Of a stretch of 64,000 nucleotides of DNA, positions 1-9,495 are shown piece after piece (within the stretch, counting starts at the first letter, position 1; each line of letters begins with the position of its first letter). The DNA is taken from the NCBI GenBank assembly GCA_030524105.1, contig JAUNHE010000004.1, forward strand, positions 181,336-245,335, given 5' to 3'. Under the pieces are notes generated by a model. The model was not told where the DNA came from. It did not search any database and saw only the letters and a program-made list of their open reading frames with translations. The translations under genes were made by a program, and so were the position numbers. Source of the stretch: Rothia sp. (in: high G+C Gram-positive bacteria) (GTDB lineage Bacteria > Actinomycetota > Actinomycetes > Actinomycetales > Micrococcaceae).

Positions 1-1
1 C

Positions 2-94
2 CTACAAAAAGGGTACTCTACTGGCCAAAATTTAATAAATTATGAAGAAGATTTATTCAAAATGCTTCGTACTTGTACAGCATTTTTAATGTAA
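2..94 (+). CDS. possible 3' end of a gene cut by the window edge
   Basis: One frame is open from the first bases to a TAA at 92-94, giving about 30 residues that end in RTCTAFLM. The stretch is AT-rich compared with the genes downstream. I do not recognise the protein. It may be the C-terminus of a gene starting before the window or a chance open frame. Confidence 0.25.
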   Translation, partial: LQKGYSTGQNLINYEEDLFKMLRTCTAFLM

Positions 95-287
95 TGTATC
101 CACTAAGACATAGACAATATAAAAATAATGCGGCTTACGAATTATCCTTATACAACCTTCAACAATAGGCTTAATGTGATTCATATCTTATATACAAATA
201 TATTTTATTATTTTTGTACTTGCTGGGGGGCTGGGCTAGCCAGAATGTGCCCCTAGCGGCCTAAATAAACCCGGGCCTGGGGCCAAT
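95..287. other. AT-rich intergenic stretch upstream of aroA
   Basis: No gene is supported here. Bases up to about 220 are very AT-rich, then composition switches abruptly to GC-rich just before aroA. A promoter for aroA could lie in the TA-rich part near 185-215, but no clear -35/-10 pair stands out. Confidence 0.4.
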
Positions 288-1706
288 GTGCGTAGAATGG
301 GAGGCAGTAAGCCGGATCCTACTCTCGGAAAGAAAAATTTGCAGCAGAACGCACACCGGGCTGAAGCGCAGACAGCCTGGCCAGCACCCCAGATCACAGC
401 AGAACCCGGAGCCACAGCCAGCGTTGCCATTCCCGGCTCTAAATCCCTTACCAACCGCTACCTTATTCTGGCCGCCCTAGCGAGCAGCCCCTCCCGGCTC
501 TATAGCCTGCTTGATTCCAGGGATTCGGCTCTCATGATCAAAGCCCTTGAGAGCCTGGGAGCCAGTTTTACTCCCCTTGGCCCCTCCACCGGCTCTCAGC
601 TAAACCTTGAGGTTACCCCCCTCCGCCGCGAGCGCCCTGCCCAAAACAAACAAATTGATGTTGGCCTAGCCGGAACCGTGATGCGTTTTGTACCTGCTCT
701 GGCTGCCCTTATTCCGGGAAGTTACCATTTTGACGGTGACCCTCATGCCCGGCAGCGGCCCATGGCGCCGGTTATAGCTGCCCTCAAAACCCTGGGTATT
801 CGTATTGAGGATGGGGGTAGGGCCAGCCTGCCCTTTAGTCTGCACTCCAGCGGTAGAGTCCAGGGTGGCCCTTTAGAGCTGGATGCTTCTGCTTCTTCCC
901 AGTTTGTTTCTGCCCTTTTGCTGGCGGGCTGCCATTTTGATCGGGGCCTCGATTTGTCCCATGTTGGGCCTTCTTTGCCTTCCCTGCCTCATATTCAGAT
1001 GACTATCCAGACTCTGGCAGAGGTTGGGGTTAGTGTTCGGGAGCCCGGCCCTAATCGTTGGCTGCTGGAACCGACTAGCTACCCCGGTTTTGAGGCAACT
1101 GTTGAACCGGATCTGTCCAATGCCGGCCCGTTTTTAGCAGCTGCTCTTGTGCTGGGGGTTAGTGTGAGTATTCCCGACTGGCCCCAGAAGACCAGCCAGG
1201 TTGGGGCACACTGGCTGGATATTTTGCCCCGGTTTGGGGCGCGGGTGCACTATGAGCAGCAAAGCCTAACCGTCACTGGCCCACCGGGGGGTGTAGGGGC
1301 TGGCCTGCCCGGTGTGGACCTGGATTTGAGTGAGGCTGGCGAGCTGGCACCAACGGTAGCGGCCCTCTGTGCTCTGGCTAGCTCACCTAGCCGGCTCAGC
1401 GGTATTGGCCATTTGCGTGGGCATGAGACCAACCGTTTGGCTGCGCTGACGCAGGAAATAAACCGGCTGGGTGGCAGTGCCCAGGAAACTGCAGACGGTA
1501 TTCGTATCAGTTCGCCTGTTAGCCGGGGCGGGCCGATGCGCACCTACCAGGATCACCGTATGGCCACGGCTGCAGCTATTATCGGTTTATCTCTGCCGGG
1601 GGTTCACATAGAGAATGTAGCTACCACCGGTAAAACCTTGCCTAACTTCACCGGCCTATGGCAGACAATGTTGGATGACCTGCAAAAGAGCCAGAAGCAT
1701 GCCTAG
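288..1706 (+). CDS. aroA: 3-phosphoshikimate 1-carboxyvinyltransferase (EPSP synthase)
   Basis: Catalyses transfer of enolpyruvate from PEP to shikimate-3-phosphate, the sixth step of the shikimate pathway, in the cytosol. The substrate-binding motif SKSLTNR is at residues 51-57, followed by AGTVMRF, the RQRPM loop, SASSQFVSALL, and the DHRMATA motif near residue 422, so both lobes of the inside-out barrel are present. The start is GTG at 288; an in-frame ATG at 297 is an alternative. The roughly 30-residue extension before the first barrel strand makes it a little longer than the usual 430-450 residues. It overlaps rsgA by 8 bp and heads an aroA-rsgA-hisN operon, an order typical of Micrococcaceae and relatives. 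Confidence 0.95.
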   Translation: MRRMGGSKPDPTLGKKNLQQNAHRAEAQTAWPAPQITAEPGATASVAIPGSKSLTNRYLILAALASSPSRLYSLLDSRDSALMIKALESLGASFTPLGPSTGSQLNLEVTPLRRERPAQNKQIDVGLAGTVMRFVPALAALIPGSYHFDGDPHARQRPMAPVIAALKTLGIRIEDGGRASLPFSLHSSGRVQGGPLELDASASSQFVSALLLAGCHFDRGLDLSHVGPSLPSLPHIQMTIQTLAEVGVSVREPGPNRWLLEPTSYPGFEATVEPDLSNAGPFLAAALVLGVSVSIPDWPQKTSQVGAHWLDILPRFGARVHYEQQSLTVTGPPGGVGAGLPGVDLDLSEAGELAPTVAALCALASSPSRLSGIGHLRGHETNRLAALTQEINRLGGSAQETADGIRISSPVSRGGPMRTYQDHRMATAAAIIGLSLPGVHIENVATTGKTLPNFTGLWQTMLDDLQKSQKHA

Positions 1707-2787
1707 GGTTTGGGATGAAGCAGCTGTACGGGTTCGCCCCAGCAAAAAGGGTTCCCGGCCCCGTACTAAGGAAAGGCCCAGCCACGATAAGGCTCAGATT
1801 GGCCGCGTCATTACGGTGGATCGTGGCCGTTACCGGGTTATTTTGGACGAGGGTAGCCCCCGGGAAAGAACCGTCACCGCTGTGCGGGCTAAGGAGCTGC
1901 GCCGCCAGGGTATTGTTGTGGGAGACAGGGTTGGTCTGGTTGGTGATACCAGTGCTCATCCGGGTAGCCTGGCCCGTCTGGTGAGAATTGAGCAGCGGAA
2001 GACCCTGCTGCGTCGTAGTGCCGACGACACCGACCCCTACGAGCGGATGGTGGTAGCCAATGCCAGCCAGCTTATGATTGTGGTTGCTGCTGCTAATCCT
2101 CAGCCTCGTACCGGTTTTATAGACCGTTCTTTGGTTGCTGCTTTTGAGGCTGGTCTGCACCCGGTCCTCTGTATTAGTAAGACTGATTTGGCCAGCCCGC
2201 AGCCTCTGCTGGACTACTATGCTAGAGCTGAGCTGAGCATTCTTTTTTCCCGGCCGGCCAGTCGCCCGGAGCCGACCGCTGGGGATCTTACTGCCTTGGA
2301 CCCCCAGCTTATTGAGCGCTTGCAGCAGGTGCTGGCTGGGGAAGTGACTGTGCTATTGGGCCATTCCGGTGTTGGAAAGTCCACCCTGGTTAATGCGCTG
2401 ACCGGTGCACAGCGCGATACTGGGGTGGTTAATGCTGTTACCGGCCGGGGTAGGCATACTTCCTCTTCAGCTTTTGCCCTTCAGCCCAGTGCCTGCCCGG
2501 CAGGAACCTGGATTATTGATACACCGGGTATTCGTTCCTTGGGTCTGGCCCATGTAAAGCCGGCTAATATAGTGGCTGCTTTCACGGAATTAGCGCCGGC
2601 TTCTGCCGATTGCCCCAGGGGCTGCCGTCATGACCAAACAGCCCAAGGCTGCGCAATTTCTGCCTACGTTGCCCAGGGTTATGCCGGCCAATGCGGTCCG
2701 GCTCGTTTAGAATCTTTGCGCAGGCTTTTAGGTGTTCATCAGCCTCCAGGAGCCCAGGCAGAGACAGAAACTGGCGTCATCGAGTGA
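1699..2787 (+). CDS. rsgA: small ribosomal subunit biogenesis GTPase RsgA
   Basis: Circularly permuted GTPase that assists late maturation of the 30S subunit. An N-terminal OB-fold region comes first, then the permuted GTPase motifs in the order SKTD (G4), GHSGVGKST (G1/P-loop), the T-containing switch around GRGRHTSSSA, and DTPG (G3). The C-terminal zinc-binding cluster CPRGCRHDQTAQGC is intact. I chose ATG 1699, which gives the start MPRVWDEAAVR; an upstream in-frame ATG at 1675 would lie deeper inside aroA. The 8-bp overlap with aroA suggests translational coupling. Confidence 0.93.
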   Translation: MPRVWDEAAVRVRPSKKGSRPRTKERPSHDKAQIGRVITVDRGRYRVILDEGSPRERTVTAVRAKELRRQGIVVGDRVGLVGDTSAHPGSLARLVRIEQRKTLLRRSADDTDPYERMVVANASQLMIVVAAANPQPRTGFIDRSLVAAFEAGLHPVLCISKTDLASPQPLLDYYARAELSILFSRPASRPEPTAGDLTALDPQLIERLQQVLAGEVTVLLGHSGVGKSTLVNALTGAQRDTGVVNAVTGRGRHTSSSAFALQPSACPAGTWIIDTPGIRSLGLAHVKPANIVAAFTELAPASADCPRGCRHDQTAQGCAISAYVAQGYAGQCGPARLESLRRLLGVHQPPGAQAETETGVIE

Positions 2788-2815
2788 TACCAAGAAAAGA
2801 TACGGATACTAATTT

Positions 2816-3604
2816 ATGAATGCTAACCCCTATACCGACGATTTACGTTTGGCTCATATTCTTGCCGACTCCGTAGATCGTCTTACCCTGGGCAGGTTTA
2901 TTGCTCAGGATTTTTCCGTAGAAACTAAACCGGATCTTACCCCGGTCACCGATGCCGATGTTGAGGCTGAGCGGCTTATCAGAGCCCAGCTTTCTAGGGT
3001 CCGCACCCGGGATTCTATTTCTGGTGAAGAGTTTGGAGATACCGGTTCCTCCCCTAGGCGCTGGGTGATTGATCCTATTGATGGAACTAAAAATTTTGTG
3101 CGCGGTGTGCCTGTTTGGGCAACTTTGATTGCTTTGTTGGAGGAGGATCAGCCGGTTGTTGGTGTGGTCTCTGCTCCGGCGCTGCAGCGTCGTTGGTGGG
3201 CTGCTGCCGGGGCTGGAGCCTATACCGGCCGTTCGCTGGCTAAGGCAACCCGGCTTGAGGTTTCTAAGGTGCGTTCCTTGCGGGATGCTTCTTTTTCTTA
3301 TTCGTCTATCAGCGGCTGGAATAAGCTGGGTAAGCGCAAAAAGTTTTTGGAATTGACCGATACTGTGTGGCGGACTAGGGCCTACGGGGATTTTTGGTCT
3401 TACTGCATGGTTGCTGAAGGAGCGGTAGATATTGCCGCTGAGCCCGAGCTTAACCTTTATGACATGGCGGCTTTGGCACCTATTGTTACTGAAGCTGGGG
3501 GGCGGTTTAGCTCTCTCACGGGTGAAGACGGCCCCCAGGGGGGTAATGCTTTGGCCAGCAACATGCTTTTGCACAATGCGGCCCTTCGCTATTTGGGCTT
3601 ATAG
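2816..3604 (+). CDS. hisN: inositol monophosphatase family protein, probable histidinol-phosphatase HisN
   Basis: Magnesium-dependent phosphatase of the inositol-monophosphatase fold. The metal-binding residues are visible in GEEFG, in DPIDGTKNFVRGVPVW, and in the C-terminal DMAALAPIVTEAGG. In actinobacteria the copy next to aroA-rsgA is usually the histidinol-phosphatase of histidine biosynthesis, so the specific role rests on gene context; sequence alone shows only the superfamily. Third gene of the aroA operon, 28 bp after rsgA. Its stop overlaps the convergent neighbour by 6 bp. Confidence 0.85.
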   Translation: MNANPYTDDLRLAHILADSVDRLTLGRFIAQDFSVETKPDLTPVTDADVEAERLIRAQLSRVRTRDSISGEEFGDTGSSPRRWVIDPIDGTKNFVRGVPVWATLIALLEEDQPVVGVVSAPALQRRWWAAAGAGAYTGRSLAKATRLEVSKVRSLRDASFSYSSISGWNKLGKRKKFLELTDTVWRTRAYGDFWSYCMVAEGAVDIAAEPELNLYDMAALAPIVTEAGGRFSSLTGEDGPQGGNALASNMLLHNAALRYLGL

Positions 3605-4033
3605 CCTGTTGAGGCAGCTATAGTAACCTAGGCGCTCCGATTCACAGTCCATCACTAAAGCAAGTTCTTGGGCAAGTAAACTTACTAGCACTAGGTAGGC
3701 CAGCATAAGGAGCAGGGCTACTATGCTACAGGCCAGGCCCCCAACTGCTAGGCGCACTGCTTGAGCGGAGTAGGTGGTCAGTTGGGGTTTTTTAGCATTT
3801 TTGATGGCAAGGATGGCGCAGTAGATGCCTAGCAGGGCCGGGACCGTGGCTAGGCCGAGCAGCCCGAAGAAAAAAAGGGTGGCTACAAGAGCTAAAAGAC
3901 CGGAAGTCAGTGAACCAACAGCATAAAAGTAACCCCTGCCGCGAATATCGCTGCTGGGCTGGCCATAGCCCCTGTTAAACTCTTGCGGCACCCAGTACTG
4001 GGCATAGTTCTTCGGGCTTGGACTACCTGTCAC
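3599..4033 (-). CDS. DUF4190-type small membrane protein
   Basis: A 144-residue protein with a polar Pro/Gln/Tyr-containing N-terminus and two long hydrophobic segments separated by the charged hinge AIKNAKKPQL. This is the layout of DUF4190 membrane proteins, whose function is unknown. The start is GTG at 4033, preceded at good spacing by the ribosome-binding site AGAAAGGAG. It converges on hisN with a 6-bp overlap. A second DUF4190 protein is encoded at 13542-14075. Confidence 0.7.
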   Translation of the reverse strand: MTGSPSPKNYAQYWVPQEFNRGYGQPSSDIRGRGYFYAVGSLTSGLLALVATLFFFGLLGLATVPALLGIYCAILAIKNAKKPQLTTYSAQAVRLAVGGLACSIVALLLMLAYLVLVSLLAQELALVMDCESERLGYYSCLNRL

Positions 4034-4287
4034 GTGTAGCTCCTTTCTCTGCGGTCACCTGGCTGTGACCACGGCTTTCTTCATTGAACCATATTTTTAT
4101 AGGTTTTTTATACAAGCTACTTACCTGTATATCTTGAGACTAGGGCCGGATCTCTAAGGGAAGCAGCGGCTTTCAATAAATAAAACAAGAACCTTAAACT
4201 GCTGCCTATCCGACGCTGTCGGGCCGGTAGAGCTTAACAAAGTATGTAAAAGGGCGGGCCGCTCTTGGCCTTGAGTAAGCTAAGAGC

Positions 4288-5907
4288 GTGAGGAACCTAC
4301 TAAATATATGCCTGGCCCTTGTTCTTGCTGTACTCAGCCAGTTCAGCCTTCTAGCGGGCCCGACCACAGCTACTTCAGTATCAGAAACCCAGCTTGCCAG
4401 CAACGGACCACATGCCCCTCAAGACCGCCAGCTTGAACCAACTCAAGTCTCTAGCACAGCAAAAACGCAGAGTGCGTTGGTTGATTTAGGTAACACCAAT
4501 CTGGGCCCCTATAGTATGCCCGTTCGGGGCCTACTGGTTACCCCGCAGGCTAGAGCAAGTACAGCGCAGCAGGCCCGGTGGCCGCTGATTGTCATTAATC
4601 ATCTGCGGGCACCCAATTGTTCTGATAACAGTTTTGCCTACCCCTGCCCTAGCGGCACCAGTGAGCGCCGGTTTGACCTTGGCATGGCCTATCTGGGTGA
4701 AGAACTAGCTCAGCAGGGCTACGCCGTCCTGATTCCGGATCTTTCTACCAGCTGGATTGGGGCAGATGTGACGGTGCCCTATGATCAGAGGCAGGCCTGG
4801 CGGCAGATTGTTGGCAGGTTAACCGAGGCTATTGCCCGTGATGCTCAGGGTGGCAGCAAAGTATTTGGTGGGCTTAAGACAGCTGCTATTGACCAGTCTC
4901 GGGTTGGTCTGGTGGTGCATTCCCGGTCTGCTTCTATCGTTAATACGGCAGTGGATTTTTTTGGCAGCCGGGCGGTCCGTGCGGTGCTAGCCTACGGGCC
5001 GGCCTACAATACTTTCGATGAGCAGCATTTTAGCCCGGATATAGCAGCAGACCTGCCCTATCTTTCCCTAGCTGGAGACCTGGATCAGGATGTAGGCCCG
5101 TCTGCAAACCTTTGGTTGGGTAAGTATCTTTCTAAGGAGCGCACTGCACCGGCTTTGGTGGCTAACCTTGCCGGTTTTGGGCATATGTATGTTAATAGGG
5201 CCCTTTCCCAAGAGGGCTTTGACGACCGCCGCGGCTGTGACCTATTGGACTGCCGTAATGAAGAAGAACACGAGAAGTTGCTTATCTCTGCCAGCAAAGA
5301 CTGGTTTGCTACTTTTATTCGTGGCCAGCAGAGCGGCCTACCTATTGACAGGGACAGCCAGCTCCCTCAAGAACTTTATGGGTATAAAGCTCGCTGGTTA
5401 GCGGCAACTACCGGTTCTGCTGTTACTCACCTGTCTGCTGACCGCTTTAAGCCGCTGACCGCTGGTTCGGCCAGAACCTGTAGGGTGGCTGACCCGGTTG
5501 CGCCTGCTGCCCTTGAGGATGCCTGCCCGGATCCTGAGCTTGGTTATACGGAGGTTTCGCCGGTTGTTCCGGTTACCTATATGAAGGCTGCTGGGGCACA
5601 GGTGCAGTTTGAGGGTCTGAGCCAGATTAACCTGCATCTGGCACCTTTTGGGTCTTCGCCCAAGCAGGAGGATGGCCGGCTGGTGCTTAAGCTTGTTTTT
5701 TCGGACGGTAGTAGCTGGTCTCATACGCTAGCTGGCCAGGACTCTGTGCTGGCTAATCGGGCTGATGAGACAACAAACGGCCATTATTTGCTGGCTAGTG
5801 AACGCATTGATGTGCCCGATTGGGTGGCTCATAAAAAGCTGGTGAAGGTTCAGCTTCGAGCACCCGGGCAGCCGGTGCTGCTGCATTCGCTTGATCTGCT
5901 CAGCTAG
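4288..5907 (+). CDS. secreted alpha/beta-hydrolase family protein
   Basis: A 539-residue protein with an N-terminal signal peptide (a hydrophobic stretch after MRNLLN). The hydrolase core runs from about residue 70 to 360. The nucleophile elbow appears as VVHSRSA, where Ser sits between Arg residues and the last Gly of the GxSxG pattern is replaced by Ala. A probable acid follows in LAGDLDQD and the catalytic His in GFGHMYVN. About 180 C-terminal residues of unknown fold follow. Related to the dienelactone-hydrolase and PAF-acetylhydrolase type enzymes; substrate unknown. The GTG start at 4288 has no strong ribosome-binding site. Single gene with a hairpin just downstream. Confidence 0.7.
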   Translation: MRNLLNICLALVLAVLSQFSLLAGPTTATSVSETQLASNGPHAPQDRQLEPTQVSSTAKTQSALVDLGNTNLGPYSMPVRGLLVTPQARASTAQQARWPLIVINHLRAPNCSDNSFAYPCPSGTSERRFDLGMAYLGEELAQQGYAVLIPDLSTSWIGADVTVPYDQRQAWRQIVGRLTEAIARDAQGGSKVFGGLKTAAIDQSRVGLVVHSRSASIVNTAVDFFGSRAVRAVLAYGPAYNTFDEQHFSPDIAADLPYLSLAGDLDQDVGPSANLWLGKYLSKERTAPALVANLAGFGHMYVNRALSQEGFDDRRGCDLLDCRNEEEHEKLLISASKDWFATFIRGQQSGLPIDRDSQLPQELYGYKARWLAATTGSAVTHLSADRFKPLTAGSARTCRVADPVAPAALEDACPDPELGYTEVSPVVPVTYMKAAGAQVQFEGLSQINLHLAPFGSSPKQEDGRLVLKLVFSDGSSWSHTLAGQDSVLANRADETTNGHYLLASERIDVPDWVAHKKLVKVQLRAPGQPVLLHSLDLLS

Positions 5908-5937
5908 GCTGGGGGCTTCTAGAGAAGAAGGTGTTCA

Positions 5938-5969
5938 CCGCCCCGTTCCTTTCTCATGGAGCGGGGCGG
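5938..5969 (+). terminator. strong GC hairpin downstream of the hydrolase gene
   Basis: A 12-bp stem (CCGCCCCGTTCC pairing with GGAGCGGGGCGG through one G-U) closes an 8-base loop, 31 bp after the hydrolase stop. No U-run follows, so it may act as a weak terminator or as an mRNA 3'-end stabiliser. Confidence 0.5.
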
Positions 5970-6186
5970 ATTGGTCAGCAGGCTGGGCAAGAATAGGGCA
6001 GCCCCGGTTTGTCCCTTGCCTTGTTCTTTTTCTTGCCCTACTATAGCCGGTATGGCTAGCAGCAATGAAGTCGATTGTTCTTCACCAGTTAACCTGCCGG
6101 CAAATCGGCTGACGGATGCTGGTTAAGTTTCTGGTGCAGAGTTTAGTCAGCACACAGTAAACCATTCTTGAAGGGAAAACTCTCCC

Positions 6187-8244
6187 ATGGTCTTGCACCT
6201 CCCACTTCTGATGAAAGATCACGTCGTTGGCAAACGTTCAGCTGTCACTTGCGCTCTGAAGTGCGCTAACCAGTGCCTGAGCCCGGTTTGTAATACCAGC
6301 GATTCTACTTATTTTGGCGATATTGCCCGGGAAGCCATCAGCCGTCGAGCCTTGTTGGGTGCAGCCGGTGCTGCCGGTTTCTTTGTGGTGGCAGGTAGCA
6401 AGGCTGACGCAGCTCCTGCCGACTCAAATCTAGAGGCCCTAGCGCAGGCACCGGGTAAATCTCCGCTACGTTTTAAGCCCATTAAGCCGGTGGCCCACAC
6501 CCAGGATAGTTTTGTAGTTCCTAAGGGTTATGACTGGCATACCCTGATCCGGTGGGGGGATCCTCTCTTTAAGGATTCTCCTGGTTTTGACTGGAAGAAT
6601 CAGACGGTTGCCTCCCAGGAAGCCCAGTTTGGTTATAACAACGATTTCACGGCCGTTCTTGAGATGCACGGTGAAGAGGAGACTCGGGCCCTGCTTTTTA
6701 TTAATCACGAGTACACTAACCCTGCCATTATGTTTCCGGATGATATGCCTGAGCAGGATCAGATTGCAGTGAGCATGGCCGCCCACGGTCTTTCTGTGGT
6801 GGAGCTTAAGCGTAAGGATCCTTCTAGCCCTTATTCTTATGTGCAGGGTGCCCCCTTAAATCGGCGTTTCTTGCTGTCGACAGAGTATGAGCTGACCGGA
6901 CCGGCTGCTGGGGACGACTTGGTGAAGACCGTTGAGGACCCCCAGGGAAATACCATCAAGGGAACCTTTGCCAACTGTTCGGGCGGTGTGACGCCCTGGG
7001 GGACTATCCTCACCGGGGAGGAGAATTTTCACGGCTACTTCTTAGCTGACGAGAACATCCCTGCCAATAAGCGGCTGGGGCTAAAATCCGGGGAAGAATC
7101 CAGTAATAAATGGGAGAAGGTTGATCCTCGCTTTAACACGCTTAAGGCCGGTTACGAGAACGAAGCTAACCGTTTTGGCTATATTGTGGAGGTTGATCCT
7201 TGGGATCCAGATTCTAAGCCGCGTAAGCACTCCATGCTGGGCCGTTTTAAGCATGAAGGGGCTAACGTTATTATTGCTGAGGATAGCCGGGTTGTTGCCT
7301 ACAGCGGGGATGACGAACGTTTTGAATATATTTATAAGTTTGTCTCTAAGAATAAGTACCGTGAATACGACCGGGAGCATAATATGACCCTGCTAACTGA
7401 GGGCTCCCTCTATGTGGCTCGCTTTGAGGGCAACTCCCCCGCGGAAGAGATTGACGGTAGCGGCAAGGTTCCTTCTGATGGGGCTTTTGATGGTAAGGGG
7501 CAGTGGCTGGCACTGATTGTGGATGGTCAGTCTCAGGTGGAGGGAATGAGTGCAGCGGAAGTCTGCATTAATACCCGCCTGGCAGCAGATAAGCTTCAGC
7601 CAACTAAAATGGACCGGCCGGAGGATGTTGAGCCTTCTTTGCATTCTCGTAAGGTCTATGCTGCTTTGACTAACAACACCAATCGTGGCAAGGATTCCTC
7701 CTATGCGGGGGCGGATGAGGCTAATCCGCGTACTATCAACCGGGACGGGCATGTCTTAGAAATCGATGAGCTGGGCGATCAGACCGGTACAGATTTTGCC
7801 TGGACTTTGCTGCTGGTAGCCGGGGATCCTGCCCAGGGTGATCAGACTTTCTTTAGTGGCTACCCCGCCCATAAGGTCTCTCCTATTTCCTGCCCAGATA
7901 ACCTTGCTTTTGATTCCAGCGGTAACCTGTGGATTTCAACCGATGGTGCCCCGGACGGTATCGGCTATAACGACGGTCTTTTTAGGGTCTGCCTTGAGGG
8001 TAAGAATCGTGGCCGGGTGGAGCAGTTCCTTTCCGTACCTCAGGATGCAGAAACCTGCGGCCCGGTGATTCGGGATAAGGAAAACTCTGTTTTTGTTTCT
8101 GTCCAGCACCCGGGTGAAGATGGCAGTTTTGCCAGCCCCCGCTCCTACTTCCCAGACTATGACGGCAGCGGGCCTAGGCCTTCAGTGGTTCAGGTCCTGC
8201 CTAAGAGGAAGCCGGGCAAGGGGCCGCGCTCAAGCCAGGGCTAA
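6187..8244 (+). CDS. PhoX family alkaline phosphatase, Tat-exported
   Basis: A 685-residue member of the PhoX (DUF839) family, calcium/iron-dependent phosphatases that release phosphate outside the membrane. A twin-arginine signal, SRRALLGAAGAAGFFVV, lies near residue 55, after a Cys-rich N-terminus common in actinobacterial PhoX. Family motifs include FINHEYTNP, NCSGGVTPWGT, GRFKHEGANV and SCPDNLAFD towards the C-terminus. The ATG at 6187 follows GAAGGGAAAA; ATG 6211 is an alternative. Probably phosphate-regulated, but I could not identify a Pho box with confidence. Its end overlaps the convergent DUF1304 gene by 15 bp. Confidence 0.9.
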   Translation: MVLHLPLLMKDHVVGKRSAVTCALKCANQCLSPVCNTSDSTYFGDIAREAISRRALLGAAGAAGFFVVAGSKADAAPADSNLEALAQAPGKSPLRFKPIKPVAHTQDSFVVPKGYDWHTLIRWGDPLFKDSPGFDWKNQTVASQEAQFGYNNDFTAVLEMHGEEETRALLFINHEYTNPAIMFPDDMPEQDQIAVSMAAHGLSVVELKRKDPSSPYSYVQGAPLNRRFLLSTEYELTGPAAGDDLVKTVEDPQGNTIKGTFANCSGGVTPWGTILTGEENFHGYFLADENIPANKRLGLKSGEESSNKWEKVDPRFNTLKAGYENEANRFGYIVEVDPWDPDSKPRKHSMLGRFKHEGANVIIAEDSRVVAYSGDDERFEYIYKFVSKNKYREYDREHNMTLLTEGSLYVARFEGNSPAEEIDGSGKVPSDGAFDGKGQWLALIVDGQSQVEGMSAAEVCINTRLAADKLQPTKMDRPEDVEPSLHSRKVYAALTNNTNRGKDSSYAGADEANPRTINRDGHVLEIDELGDQTGTDFAWTLLLVAGDPAQGDQTFFSGYPAHKVSPISCPDNLAFDSSGNLWISTDGAPDGIGYNDGLFRVCLEGKNRGRVEQFLSVPQDAETCGPVIRDKENSVFVSVQHPGEDGSFASPRSYFPDYDGSGPRPSVVQVLPKRKPGKGPRSSQG

Positions 8245-8610
8245 AAACAGTAAGGCCAGTAGAGGGGTGCTGCCTTGTTTTATAGCTGCCGGCCGGTGCG
8301 GTGGTGAAGCTATAAAAAGGACCAGGGCAGCACCCAGCATGGAGCCCAACCCTGCCAGCATGAGGGCACTACCTGTCTCCCGGCTGCCTGCCAGTAGTAG
8401 AAGGACACCGGCTAAGGCAATGCCGGCTAAAAAGAGATTGTAAAACCCCTGGTTAAAAGCAAAAAACTTGCTGTCCCGGGCAGCTTGGACGCTAGGAGTT
8501 TTAAAGGTTTTTCTTGCTAGTTCTCCTTCCCAGGCCAAGGATTCAAGATAAAAAATAAAAATGTGCAGGGCAATAGCGGCGCAGGAGAAGATAAGGCATA
8601 GGATGATCAT
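8230..8610 (-). CDS. DUF1304 integral membrane protein
   Basis: A 126-residue protein with four predicted membrane segments. The conserved DUF1304 features ESLAWEG near residue 25 and AFNQGFYNLFLA in the second segment are present. Function of the family is unknown. It converges on phoX and overlaps it by 15 bp. The start ATG at 8610 has no obvious strong ribosome-binding site. Confidence 0.75.
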   Translation of the reverse strand: MIILCLIFSCAAIALHIFIFYLESLAWEGELARKTFKTPSVQAARDSKFFAFNQGFYNLFLAGIALAGVLLLLAGSRETGSALMLAGLGSMLGAALVLFIASPPHRPAAIKQGSTPLLALLFLALA

Positions 8611-8698
8611 TGTCTGATTGTAAGCTGCAGTTCCCCTTTAAAGTCGACCACACATCTTGTGATTTTAGATAGGTCTGCTGTGCGAGGTCGGCGTATGA

Positions 8699-8974
8699 TG
8701 CTCTTGGGCAGCCTGCTGTACAGGCCCCTGTGTGGTCTGGCTTGATGAGGAACGAGCCTGTCTTTTTGGTGGGGACGTCACCTACGATCAAGAACTGCTG
8801 GATCAGGAACTTACTGATGGCGTGAATAAGAGACCGAAGCAGGCGGTTGAACAGCTGCGTCTCATTAAGCAGCTCGCGGCGTCGCGAGATGTCATCCTGC
8901 TTCCCGCGCACGACCCTCTCGCTGAGAAGCGTTTGCAAGCAGCGGAACCCTACCGACCGTCGGCTTTACGCTAA
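8699..8974 (+). pseudogene. remnant of a metallo-beta-lactamase-fold hydrolase (C-terminal part)
   Basis: The open stretch from a TGA at 8696-8698 to TAA at 8972-8974 encodes FGGDVTYDQELLD and, further on, RDVILLPAHDPLAEKRL. These match the last two metal-ligand regions (Asp, His) of lactonase-like metallo-beta-lactamase proteins. The N-terminal half with the HxHxDH motif is missing, and the residues before VWLDEERACLFGGD look scrambled, as after a frameshift. A GTG at 8732 could start an 80-residue peptide, but that would lack an active site. Confidence 0.6.
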
Positions 8975-9024
8975 GGGGACGGGTAACAGATACAGTCCGT
9001 ACGCCAGTCGTACTCGGCCCTCGC

Positions 9025-9495
9025 CTAGCTCTCTAGCTGCTGTTTGAGCTTTGCCAGGCCTCGGTCAAAGTCCTGGGAGATGCTCTTCTTCATACGAAAA
9101 ACGATAAACATCACTTTCATGATCAGGTTTTGTTTGCCCGTCATCTCCCAGCGCACCAGGGTTTTCTCGCTATCATGGGCGGCCGGTAAAAGACGAAAAT
9201 GGGAGCGGTTTTTAGCAGGAAAAGGCTGACGAAACTCAATATCTACCTCTACAAGATCATCCTGATCGGTCACTACCCGCATGCTACCAGCCCCGGCTTT
9301 CTTATTACCTTCCCAGCTCATGCTGGCACCAACACCCTCCTGGGGGCCGGTATAGGTTTGAGACATGGCCGGGTCTAGTTCCTGCCAAGGAGACCAGCCC
9401 TCCCAGGAGTGAAGGTTACGAAGGTAGTCCCGGACACGGGCTGGGGAAGCAGCAATAGTGGTCTCACGTGCCACAAGAAAATCAGGGTTTTGCAT
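9025..9495 (-). CDS. SRPBCC (START/polyketide-cyclase-like) family protein
   Basis: About 156 residues with the helix-grip pattern of the SRPBCC superfamily: an early ETTIAASPARVRDYLRNL segment, the conserved WEGWSPW, paired beta segments, and a long C-terminal helix ending in DRGLAKLKQQLES. The superfamily binds hydrophobic ligands; no specific ligand can be inferred. ATG 9495 is preceded by TAAACT six bases upstream and by no ribosome-binding site, so the mRNA may be leaderless; GTG 9501 is the alternative start. Confidence 0.75.
   Translation of the reverse strand: MQNPDFLVARETTIAASPARVRDYLRNLHSWEGWSPWQELDPAMSQTYTGPQEGVGASMSWEGNKKAGAGSMRVVTDQDDLVEVDIEFRQPFPAKNRSHFRLLPAAHDSEKTLVRWEMTGKQNLIMKVMFIVFRMKKSISQDFDRGLAKLKQQLES

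Noticed and set aside
2843..3574. Long minus-strand open frame opposite hisN
   Set aside because: Antisense shadow of a clear inositol-monophosphatase gene; no domain or ribosome-binding site.
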